A DNA stretch of 8,327 bases from CAYXEN01 sp964464035 (GTDB lineage: Bacteria > Krumholzibacteriota > Krumholzibacteriia > WVZY01). The first letter of the stretch is position 1. Each line of letters opens with the position of its first letter. Positions 1 through 5,297 of this stretch are shown here, in pieces. The DNA lies in the NCBI GenBank assembly GCA_964464035.1, contig CAYXEN010000089.1, positions 1-8,327 of the forward strand, in the 5' to 3' direction. Both the position numbers and the translations under genes were made by a program. Below the pieces are notes generated by a model that had not been told where the DNA came from, made no database searches, and was given only the letters and a program-made list of their open reading frames with translations.

Positions 1-1
1 G

Positions 2-1276
2 ACCATCGCGGGTTACCACGATGCGGGCCTGCTCGTGTGCGTCAAGCATTTCCCTGGCCACGGTTCGAGCAGCGAGGATTCTCATACTACGTTGCCCGTG
101 GTCGACAAGACACTGGAGAAGTTGAGGGAGGAGGACCTGGTTCCTTTCGCCAGGGCGTTTCAGGCGGGCAGCGACATGTGCATGCTCGCTCACGTGTCCT
201 ACCGGCTCAAGGAAGGGGAAGAGCCCGGCGAGCCCGCCAGTTTCGATCGCTTCATGATCCGCGACCTGCTCCGAGGTGAAATGGGATTCGAAGGAGTGGC
301 GATCACGGACGCCCTCGAGATGGAAGGGGCCCTGAGCCATGCGATGGGGCGCTACGGAGGGCTGGCCGGCGGGCTTGAGCGTCCGCTGCTCGCCGGGGTG
401 GATCTCCTTCTCTACGGCCGTCCCCTGCCCGAGAGGATGGTGATCGGGGAGGACGGCGAATCGGTCATGTCGCTGCGGGTGATGGAGACGATAATTCACA
501 CGCTCGAAAGAGTCGTTGACAGGGCGAGGATCGAGCGGAAGCTGGAGGAGGCGGCCGCGAAGAGTGAAGGTTTGAGGAAGCTCCTGGACATATTCAGGGA
601 TTCGGAGGAAAGGGTAGCCGCGCTGCGTGCCAAGGCTTCCGCCTCGGCTCTTCCTCCCCGGGAGCCCGAGCGGGGGAAGGTCATCGAACTGAGCGATTAT
701 CCAACGGTGCCCGCGGTGTACGAGACGGTGGCGGCGAAGAGCGTTGCTCTGGTGCGTGACCCCGCGGGGGTGCTGCCGTTCGAGCCTGGATCGTCGTGCT
801 TGGTCGTTCCGGTCTTGCACAATCCGGACGGCGGTATAGGGCGGGTTGAGATCGATGATTTCGTCGACGTGCTGCTCAAGCGTTTTCCGGCGTGGCGGCG
901 GACGGCGGAAGTGACCGGATTCGAGCTGGACCCGGACGGCAGGGCGGTCGCGAGGTTCGCTCGCGCCAAGGGGAGAAGGTTTTCGCCTCTCGTCGAGGAG
1001 GGCTCGACTGAGAACGACGAGATCGTCTTGGTCTTCGCGGCTCGTGGCGGGCTTTCGCAGGATTACATCGAGAATTTCAGGGATTTCCTGGCTCGTTTCG
1101 GTTGCCGCCTGGTGATTCTCGCGGGCTGGCCTCACGTGGATTGGATTCCGAGTTACACGGGGGTCATGGTGACGTTCGGGTCTTCAAGGCAGGCGGCTTC
1201 GGCGGCGGCCCGGGTGCTCTCGGGAGAGATGGAGCCGCAGGGGCGGATCGAGCACGTGAGGCCGCGCTCTTCTTAG
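2..1276 (+). CDS. Glycoside hydrolase family 3, beta-N-acetylhexosaminidase-like (5' partial)
   Basis: The gene enters from the left edge in the frame starting at base 2, so the N-terminus is missing; 424 residues are visible. It carries the GH3/NagZ signature KHFPGHG (residues 15-21 of the visible part) followed by D26-S27-H28, the Asp/His dyad that acts as general acid-base in NagZ-type enzymes. AITDALEM contains the expected nucleophile Asp (D103, bases 308-310), and AGVDLLL ends the barrel. Known family role: retaining removal of beta-linked terminal residues, typically N-acetylglucosamine from muropeptides or chitin fragments. After a charged helical linker (about 150-215) comes a second alpha/beta domain (about 240-424) with SVALVRDPAGVLPF, resembling the GH3 C-terminal domain, so this is the two-domain form rather than short enterobacterial NagZ. 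Substrate and localisation cannot be judged without the N-terminus. No T-rich terminator follows the TAG stop. GH3 assignment is firm; the hexosaminidase subtype is likely. Confidence 0.88.
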   Translation, partial: TIAGYHDAGLLVCVKHFPGHGSSSEDSHTTLPVVDKTLEKLREEDLVPFARAFQAGSDMCMLAHVSYRLKEGEEPGEPASFDRFMIRDLLRGEMGFEGVAITDALEMEGALSHAMGRYGGLAGGLERPLLAGVDLLLYGRPLPERMVIGEDGESVMSLRVMETIIHTLERVVDRARIERKLEEAAAKSEGLRKLLDIFRDSEERVAALRAKASASALPPREPERGKVIELSDYPTVPAVYETVAAKSVALVRDPAGVLPFEPGSSCLVVPVLHNPDGGIGRVEIDDFVDVLLKRFPAWRRTAEVTGFELDPDGRAVARFARAKGRRFSPLVEEGSTENDEIVLVFAARGGLSQDYIENFRDFLARFGCRLVILAGWPHVDWIPSYTGVMVTFGSSRQAASAAARVLSGEMEPQGRIEHVRPRSS

Positions 1277-1285
1277 TCCCCGAGT

Positions 1286-1413
1286 GCCGCCCCCGCTGCA
1301 TGGGGCTCGTTGCCAGAGTGCCGCGGGTCCTGTCGGCGATCTCACCCCACCGTGCTCACTTCGTTGCGCGCGGCGGGGCCCCCGAATCGCCGCCACCCGC
1401 TGCCTGGGGCTCG
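1286..1413. repeat. Imperfect direct repeat in the GH3-tRNA intergenic region
   Basis: Two copies of a GC-rich 24/25-bp unit lie at 1286-1309 and 1389-1413. They share GCCGCC, then CCCGCTGC, one variable base, then TGGGGCTCG. The second copy has one extra A between the first two blocks and C instead of A at the variable position. The second copy can fold by pairing GCTGC (1399-1403) with GCAGC (1413-1417). Between the copies lie further GC-rich inverted pieces, for example GGCGAT and ATCGCC flanking the middle. No ORF here looks coding. The 1277-1425 stretch otherwise holds nothing recognisable; it could be a dispersed intergenic repeat or a decayed duplication. Confidence 0.55.
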
Positions 1414-1425
1414 CAGCTTTGTCGA

Positions 1426-1454
1426 TTGACAAGGCCGTATCTCTGTGTTAGCTT
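1426..1454 (+). promoter_or_regulatory. Sigma70-type promoter for tRNA-Asp
   Basis: A perfect -35 TTGACA (1426-1431) is followed after 17 bases by TAGCTT (1449-1454), a weak -10. Transcription would start near 1461, about 47 bases before the mature tRNA. The -35 sits in a small inverted repeat, TTGTC-GATT-GACAA (1419-1432). Confidence 0.5.
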
Positions 1455-1507
1455 AGCTTTACTCTTTTGCCTCTATCCGAGGAAACACAGCATCTATCCG
1501 TTTTGGC

Positions 1508-1585
1508 GGGGTCGTAGTTCAGTTTGGTTAGAACGCCGGCCTGTCACGCCGGAGGTCGCGAGTTCGAGTCTCGTCGGCCCCGCCA
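1508..1585 (+). tRNA. tRNA-Asp (anticodon GTC)
   Basis: The full cloverleaf can be folded by hand. The acceptor GGGGTCG pairs with CGGCCCC, with one G-T pair. The D stem GTTC/GAAC has a 10-base loop containing GG. The anticodon stem CCGGC/GCCGG encloses CTGTCAC, putting the anticodon GTC at 1543-1545. A 5-base variable region AGGTC follows. The T arm GCGAG-TTCGAGT-CTCGT carries the invariant TTCGA. Discriminator G and an encoded CCA end the gene. GTC reads Asp codons, and G at the discriminator position is usual for bacterial tRNA-Asp. It appears to be a single-gene unit with its own promoter and terminator. Confidence 0.97.
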
Positions 1586-1597
1586 GTTGGAAAGCAA

Positions 1598-1634
1598 GCA
1601 CCCGCAGCCTTCACGGTTGCGGGTGCCGGCTTTT
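1598..1634 (+). terminator. Bidirectional rho-independent terminator (tRNA-Asp / GT9 gene)
   Basis: A 12-bp stem GCACCCGCAGCC / GGTTGCGGGTGC (1598-1609 / 1615-1626, one G-T pair) has the loop TTCAC and is followed by CGGCTTTTC on the plus strand. On the minus strand the same hairpin is followed by TTGCTTTCC. It therefore fits as the end of the tRNA transcript and also of the opposing GT9 transcript. Confidence 0.7.
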
Positions 1635-1640
1635 CAGCTC

Positions 1641-1677
1641 CACGCGCGTGATCGACTCCCGTGCGGGAGACGCGATC
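1641..1677. other. Hairpin/palindrome cluster 3' of the GT9 gene
   Basis: CACGCGCGTG (1641-1650) is a perfect 10-bp palindrome. Just beside it CTCCC-GTGC-GGGAG (1656-1669) is flanked by GATCG (1650-1654) and CGATC (1673-1677), making a longer interrupted hairpin. There is no adjacent T run, so it is more likely an mRNA 3'-end stabilising structure for the GT9 transcript than a terminator. Its role is unproven. Confidence 0.35.
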
Positions 1678-1699
1678 GCCGCACTCGTCCATCGCCGGC

Positions 1700-2752
1700 T
1701 CAGTAAGCATCCGCCGTGATCTCCTCGACTGCTTCCACTACCGTTTCCGCCGTCACGCCTTCATCGAGATCGCAGACGTGGGGATCGCCGGGGCAACTTC
1801 CTCGGCAGAACTCCGCGGCGGGCAGGATCGTGATCGACCGGTTGCCGCGCGGTCCCCAGAGTTCGGGAGAGCAGGCGGGAAGCGGGCAGAAGAGGGATAC
1901 CGTCGGGACGCCGAGCGCGGCCGCGGCGTGCATGGGGCCGGTGCTGGCGGAGACGAGCACATCCAGGTGATGAATCACGGCGAAGAGCTCGCGGAGTTCC
2001 AGTTTTCCCACCAGGTCGACCACTCGGCCCGGAGGGAAACCCTCGAACAACTTGGAATACTCGGCCTCGCCCGCCGATCCGGTTAGCACGATCCTGAAAT
2101 GCCCGCGTTCGAGGAGCTTGCCGGCGAGGTCCGCGTACCTTTCCGGTCGCCAGTTCGGGGAGGATCGACCGCTCCCCGGGTGTATGCCGACCAGGCGTGC
2201 GCCGCCGCTTCCGGGAGCCGATCCGGCGTCCTCGAGCAAGCGCAATCCGGCGAGCTTCTCCTCCTCGCCGAGGAAGATCTCGGTGGCAAGGCCGCGATCC
2301 ACGACGCCCACGGCCCTTCCCAGGTCCAGGCAATAGTCCGCCTCGTGGCGAAGCGGGACGTACCCCTCCCGGCTCACCGTGCGCATGAAGGTGAGTCTCT
2401 CGTAGATCTTGGAGCCCACGCCGATCCTGCGCGGTATCCCCGCGAGAAAGAGCATCCATGCGAGGCGCGACGTGGGGAGGAGAAGCAGCGCCGTGTCGAA
2501 CCGGTATGTCCTCAGCCTCCGGGCCTGGCGGAGCATCCCCCTCGTTCCGCGGTCGCGGCCGTAGGGATCGTCGGTGATGATCTCGTCGAGGCGAGGATTG
2601 CCGGCGAAGACGGCGCTCGCGTACGGTCTTGTCATCACGGCCACGAACGCGTTCGGGAAGGAGGCGCGCACGGCGCGTACGAGCGGAGTCGCCAAGACGG
2701 CGTCGCCGATGCGGTCGGTCCTTATTATGAGTATGCGCTCGGGTCGGTGCAT
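1700..2752 (-). CDS. Glycosyltransferase family 9 (ADP-heptose:LPS heptosyltransferase-like)
   Basis: This 350-residue protein matches the GT9/heptosyltransferase plan. The N-terminal ILIIRTDRIGDAVLATPL (7-24) contains the conserved IGD, whose Asp (D17) corresponds to the catalytic base of WaaC. The nucleotide-sugar half has HPGSG (191-195), NWRPERYADLA (200-210), LTGS (223-226) and STGPMHAAAALGVP (270-283). Known role: transfer of a heptose from ADP-heptose to the lipopolysaccharide core at the inner face of the cytoplasmic membrane; the sugar used here is unknown. A C-terminal cysteine cluster (C316, C320, C327) recalls the CxxC-type cluster in some GT9 members. The ATG at 2752 is chosen because family members begin a few residues before the ILIIR strand and a good promoter ends just upstream. 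A GTG at 2845 would add 31 residues, has a better Shine-Dalgarno (GGAG) and overlaps the anti-sigma gene, so it remains possible. It is third in the sigma/anti-sigma cluster. Confidence 0.88.
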   Translation of the reverse strand: MHRPERILIIRTDRIGDAVLATPLVRAVRASFPNAFVAVMTRPYASAVFAGNPRLDEIITDDPYGRDRGTRGMLRQARRLRTYRFDTALLLLPTSRLAWMLFLAGIPRRIGVGSKIYERLTFMRTVSREGYVPLRHEADYCLDLGRAVGVVDRGLATEIFLGEEEKLAGLRLLEDAGSAPGSGGARLVGIHPGSGRSSPNWRPERYADLAGKLLERGHFRIVLTGSAGEAEYSKLFEGFPPGRVVDLVGKLELRELFAVIHHLDVLVSASTGPMHAAAALGVPTVSLFCPLPACSPELWGPRGNRSITILPAAEFCRGSCPGDPHVCDLDEGVTAETVVEAVEEITADAY

Positions 2753-2761
2753 CGCGATGAG

Positions 2762-2790
2762 ATTATTCCGAAAACCGCGCGCCCTGGCAA
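2762..2790 (-). promoter_or_regulatory. Sigma70-type promoter placing GT9 on a near-leaderless mRNA
   Basis: Read on the minus strand, TTGCCA (2790-2785) is followed after exactly 17 bases by AATAAT (2767-2762), each 5/6 to consensus. The start point would fall near 2755, only about three bases before the ATG at 2752. No convincing Shine-Dalgarno precedes that ATG, which fits a leaderless transcript. Confidence 0.5.
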
Positions 2791-2816
2791 GCGGCGAATA
2801 TCGGCGGGTGTTGCGA

Positions 2817-3107
2817 TCAGGAACGGGGGGGCTTGGGAGGTTCACCGGGGGGCTCTCCGCCCTCGGCTCCCGGAAGGAGTTCGAAGAGGGAGATTTCCAT
2901 GTCCATGATCCTCTTTTCGTCGGCGTGGCTCGGCCGCGCGCGGAAGATCTCTCTCGCCGCCTCCCCGATGGCCTTGATCTGGGAGTAGTATCTCCTGCAG
3001 TGCTTGCACATCAGGAGATGAAGCTTGACGGCGAGCCTCTTCATCCAGGAGCTCCTTTCGAGCTCCTCCGAGGCGATGACGGTGGTAACTTCTTTACATC
3101 TCAGCAT
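2817..3107 (-). CDS. Small zinc-finger (ZAS/zf-HC2-like) anti-sigma factor
   Basis: A 96-residue protein opens with MLRCKEVT and has LHLLMCKHCRR at 29-39. C4 with H30-x3-C34-x2-C37 forms the zinc-binding anti-sigma signature C...HxxxCxxC. Known role of the family: bind the partner ECF sigma factor and release it on a signal, often thiol oxidation or zinc loss. The rest is a charged helical stretch (38-78) and a Pro/Gly-rich tail (80-96). No membrane helix is visible, so the protein should be cytoplasmic. The ATG at 3107 is chosen because AAGGGG lies 7 bases upstream and the cysteine signature starts at once; an upstream start would add 25 unconserved residues. Its first 14 bases overlap the end of the sigma gene in another frame, implying translational coupling. 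The function is inferred from motif plus position. Confidence 0.82.
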   Translation of the reverse strand: MLRCKEVTTVIASEELERSSWMKRLAVKLHLLMCKHCRRYYSQIKAIGEAAREIFRARPSHADEKRIMDMEISLFELLPGAEGGEPPGEPPKPPRS

Positions 3108-3690
3108 CTTTGGACCCCTTGATCCCCTTGGCTTCGAGGCATTCCCTGAGCCGGTTCCGGCATCGAAACAGGATCGCCCCAAGGTTAGTGCGCGTTATCT
3201 CGAGAATCTTACAGATCTCCTCGGTCGCGTAGCCCTCCACCTCGCGGAGAATGAAAGCCATCCTCTGCTTCGCCGGCACCTCATCGAGGCACTCTTCCAG
3301 GCTCCGGCGTATCTCCCGGTGGTACGTCTTCGAGTCCACCTGCTCGGGAGGGCGCTGCCAGCTCCCGTTGTGTTTGAATCTCTCCTCCATGACCGTTTCG
3401 ATGTCGTCGAACCGGCTTCTACGGCGGGTTTCCCTGTGCCTTTCGAGAATCTTCTTGTAGAGGATACCGAAGAGCCACGTCCGCACGTGGGAGCGCCCGT
3501 CGAAATTCTCCGCCTTTTCTATGAAAGTGGTGAATGTCGACTGCGTGACGTCTTCCGCCTCGTGCTCGTCCAGCCCCGCCGCCCTCGCCGCCCGCAGGAT
3601 CTGGCCGAGATAGGCTTCGATCACGATCTTGAGAGCTATGGGGTCGCGCTCTTTGATCCTGGCGGAGAGATCCGGATCGTCCAGTCTCAT
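3094..3690 (-). CDS. ECF-family RNA polymerase sigma factor
   Basis: A 198-residue protein has the two-domain ECF layout. Sigma region 2 spans about residues 18-85, with DEHEAEDVTQSTFTTFIEKA (41-60) and the region 2.3/2.4 stretch HVRTWLFGILYKKILERHR (68-86). A variable linker follows (87-125). Region 4 spans about 130-186, with VPAKQRMAFILREVEG (138-153) and the helix-turn-helix TEEICKILEITRTNLGAILF (156-175). There is no region 1 or 3, as expected for an ECF factor of about 200 residues. It would direct RNA polymerase to a small stress regulon, held by the anti-sigma encoded next to it. The ATG at 3690 is preceded by GGAAGAGGA. The gene diverges from citrate synthase across a 262-base control region. 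The signal it answers cannot be read from sequence; the GT9 neighbour hints at the envelope. Confidence 0.92.
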   Translation of the reverse strand: MRLDDPDLSARIKERDPIALKIVIEAYLGQILRAARAAGLDEHEAEDVTQSTFTTFIEKAENFDGRSHVRTWLFGILYKKILERHRETRRRSRFDDIETVMEERFKHNGSWQRPPEQVDSKTYHREIRRSLEECLDEVPAKQRMAFILREVEGYATEEICKILEITRTNLGAILFRCRNRLRECLEAKGIKGSKDAEM

Positions 3691-3714
3691 TTCGGGTCCT
3701 CTTCCGGTTTTTTT

Positions 3715-3742
3715 GACGCAAGTCGATTCTATATTGTTTCCC
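3715..3742 (-). promoter_or_regulatory. Possible ECF-type autoregulated promoter of the sigma gene
   Basis: On the minus strand GGGAAAC (3742-3736) and CGTC (3718-3715) are 17 bases apart. This resembles the AAC / CGTC two-block promoters that many ECF factors use for their own genes. Transcription would start about 18 bases before the ATG. A sigma70-like alternative, TTGTTA and TATAGA 19 bases apart, overlaps it. Tentative. Confidence 0.35.
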
Positions 3743-3776
3743 GGAAGAGGGCTAACAAAAAAAAGCCCGGCCGGGA
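3739..3776. other. Nested inverted repeat with a minus-strand T8 run
   Basis: Outer arms TCCCGG/CCGGGA (3739-3744 and 3771-3776) enclose inner arms GGGCT/AGCCC (3749-3753 and 3764-3768) around an A-rich loop. The palindrome CCCGGCCGGG (3766-3775) is followed on the minus strand by C and eight Ts. It could insulate the divergent promoters or block minus-strand readthrough. The stem next to the T run is short, so a true terminator is doubtful. Confidence 0.35.
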
Positions 3777-3797
3777 GTCACGGTGCGGCGAAACTGA

Positions 3798-3827
3798 TTG
3801 ACAGCACGCCGGTAAATGCCCGACAAT
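3798..3827 (+). promoter_or_regulatory. Candidate upstream promoter (P1) of citrate synthase
   Basis: A perfect TTGACA (3798-3803) is followed after 18 bases by GACAAT (3822-3827, 4/6 to the -10 consensus). The start would lie near 3834, inside the CRP-type palindrome, so a bound regulator would be expected to block this promoter. Confidence 0.4.
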
Positions 3828-3829
3828 AT

Positions 3830-3845
3830 TGTGAATACGTTCACA
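3830..3845. promoter_or_regulatory. CRP-family operator, perfect TGTGA-N6-TCACA
   Basis: The 16-base site TGTGAATACGTTCACA is a perfect palindrome over its whole length and matches all ten conserved half-site positions of the E. coli CRP consensus. An adjoining 10-bp palindrome ACAATATTGT (3823-3832) overlaps its left edge. It overlaps the start of candidate P1 and is centred about 66 bases upstream of the likely P2 start. It could serve citrate synthase and possibly the divergent sigma gene. The binding protein (CRP or a relative) is inferred. Confidence 0.6.
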
Positions 3846-3868
3846 TGGCGCGGGGCGGGATAATTCTT

Positions 3869-3897
3869 TTCATCTTCTCGATTCCTGGTGCTACAAT
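3869..3897 (+). promoter_or_regulatory. Extended -10 promoter (P2) of citrate synthase
   Basis: TGC-TACAAT (3889-3897) is an extended -10 element with a 5/6 hexamer. A poor -35, TTCATC (3869-3874), lies 17 bases upstream, which is typical of activator-dependent or extended -10 promoters. Transcription from about 3904 would give a leader of about 49 bases. Confidence 0.5.
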
Positions 3898-3952
3898 GAC
3901 GGTTGGTTTGGTTTCGTTCGATTCATCATCATAAAGACAAGGAGGCGCGGTG

Positions 3953-5227
3953 ATGTCGGCGTTAAAAGAGAGATTCTATTCCCAGCTCGACGCACTCAGG
4001 GCTGAGAGGAAGGAAATAATCAAGAACCACGGCGACAAGAAGATCTCGGAAGTCACCGTGGCGCAGGCCTTCGGGGGAATGCGGGGGGTCAAGGGATTGG
4101 TGTGCGATACCTCCCTCGTGGAACCGGAGAAGGGCTTGATCATCCGCGGTATCCCCATACTGGAGCTGACCGAGAGGCTTCCCGAGGAGATTTTCTTTCT
4201 CCTCCTCACCGGCTCGCTGCCGGACAAGGGCGAGCTCGAGGATCTGCAGAAGGACCTGGCTTCACGCGCCGGGGCGCCCGAGTACGTATGGAAGGTTCTC
4301 GAGGCGATGCCCAAGGATTCGCATCCCATGGCCATGCTGGATACGGCAGTGCTCGTGATGGAGAGGGAATCGCAGTTTCGCAAGCGCTACGACGAAGGGA
4401 TGAAGAAGACGGAGTACTGGGAGCCGGCGCTCGAGGATTCGCTCAATCTCTTGGCCGTTCTGCCCGAGATCGCCGCGGGCGTCTACAGGATGCGCTATGA
4501 GAAAGGGGACCGGATTCCTTTCGATCCCGCCCTCGATTGGGGCGCCAATTACGCCCACATGCTGGGAAACGACGACGAGGATTTCTACAAGGCCATGCGG
4601 CTCTACCTCGTGCTCCACAGCGACCACGAGGGCGGAAACGTTTCCGCCTTCAGCTGCCATACGGTCGGATCGGCCCTCTCCGATGCCTACTACGCCGTTT
4701 CCGCCGGCCTGAACGGGCTGGCCGGGCCGCTGCACGGGCTCGCCAACCAGGAATGCCTGCGGTGGGTCCTGGGAGTGATAGAGAAATTCAACGGCGTTCC
4801 GACCGAGAAGCAGCTCGAAGAGTACGCCTGGGATACGCTGAACAGCGGCAAGGTGATTCCCGGTTACGGCCATGCCGTCCTTCGCTGTCCGGATCCCAGG
4901 TTCGTGGCCTTCCATGCCTTCGGCGAGAAGTACTGCGCCGACGACGAAGTCTTCCAGACGGTGGACAAGGTCTACAAGATCATTCCCGAAGTATTGAAGA
5001 AACACGGCAAGGCCAAGAACCCCTGGCCCAACGTGGACGCCGGATCGGGGTCCATCCTCTACCACTTCGGCTTGCGGGAATTCCCGTACTACACGGTTCT
5101 CTTCTCCGTTTCGCGCACCATGGGGATGACTTCGCAGCTCGTCATCAACCGCGCGATGGGCACGGCGATCACGCGCCCCAAGTCGGTGGGGACGGACTGG
5201 ATAAAGCAGCAGGTCGGCATGAAGTGA
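3953..5227 (+). CDS. gltA: Citrate (Si)-synthase, eukaryote-like type
   Basis: A 424-residue protein catalyses condensation of oxaloacetate and acetyl-CoA to citrate, the entry step of the TCA cycle, in the cytoplasm. Its sequence follows the mitochondrial citrate synthase rather than enterobacterial GltA: an N-terminal helical arm with GGMRGVKGLVCDTS, RLYLVLHSDHEGGNVSAF, GLAGPLHGLANQE, VIPGYGHAVLR and AKNPWPNVDAGSGS. The His of PLHGLAN, the His of GYGHAVL and the Asp of NVDAGSG match the catalytic His274/His320/Asp375 of the pig enzyme. Length and lack of the GltA N-terminal extension fit a dimeric type I enzyme, as described for Geobacter sulfurreducens. ATG 3953 is preferred over the adjacent GTG 3950 because AAGGAGG (3939-3945) is 7 bases from ATG and only 4 from GTG. 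A CRP-type site and two promoters lie upstream, and a hairpin terminator/attenuator separates it from the UPF0173 gene. A methylcitrate synthase role is unlikely from the motifs but not excluded. Confidence 0.95.
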   Translation: MSALKERFYSQLDALRAERKEIIKNHGDKKISEVTVAQAFGGMRGVKGLVCDTSLVEPEKGLIIRGIPILELTERLPEEIFFLLLTGSLPDKGELEDLQKDLASRAGAPEYVWKVLEAMPKDSHPMAMLDTAVLVMERESQFRKRYDEGMKKTEYWEPALEDSLNLLAVLPEIAAGVYRMRYEKGDRIPFDPALDWGANYAHMLGNDDEDFYKAMRLYLVLHSDHEGGNVSAFSCHTVGSALSDAYYAVSAGLNGLAGPLHGLANQECLRWVLGVIEKFNGVPTEKQLEEYAWDTLNSGKVIPGYGHAVLRCPDPRFVAFHAFGEKYCADDEVFQTVDKVYKIIPEVLKKHGKAKNPWPNVDAGSGSILYHFGLREFPYYTVLFSVSRTMGMTSQLVINRAMGTAITRPKSVGTDWIKQQVGMK

Positions 5228-5246
5228 CCGAATCGCGGGCGTCCAG

Positions 5247-5275
5247 CCCGGGCCGGAGTAATCGCCCGGGGTTTT
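5247..5275 (+). terminator. Intrinsic terminator or attenuator after citrate synthase
   Basis: A perfect 7-bp stem CCCGGGC/GCCCGGG (5247-5253 and 5264-5270) with a 10-base loop is followed by GTTTTA. It sits 19 bases after the gltA stop and ends only 22 bases before the next start codon. No separate promoter is visible for that gene, so partial readthrough is likely. Confidence 0.65.
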
Positions 5276-5297
5276 ATCCATTCGGAAGGAGGCGAGA

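Noticed and set aside
1508..1585. tRNA-Asp as an integration site for a mobile element
   Set aside because: No duplicated tRNA 3' end, integrase or phage-like gene is visible in the window.
1102..1719. 205-codon plus-strand frame spanning the GH3 end and tRNA-Asp
   Set aside because: It reads through a tRNA gene and a terminator, so it cannot be a real coding region.
2099..2908. 269-codon plus-strand frame across the GT9 gene
   Set aside because: Antisense to a well-supported GT9 gene; composition is Arg/Ala/Gly-rich with no motif.
3025..3801. 258-codon plus-strand frame across the sigma and anti-sigma genes
   Set aside because: Antisense to an ECF sigma gene with clear region 2 and region 4 motifs; no start signal of its own.
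4262..5281. 339-codon open frame antisense to citrate synthase
   Set aside because: It is the mirror of a strongly conserved gene in GC-rich DNA, lacks a ribosome-binding site and shows no recognisable domain.
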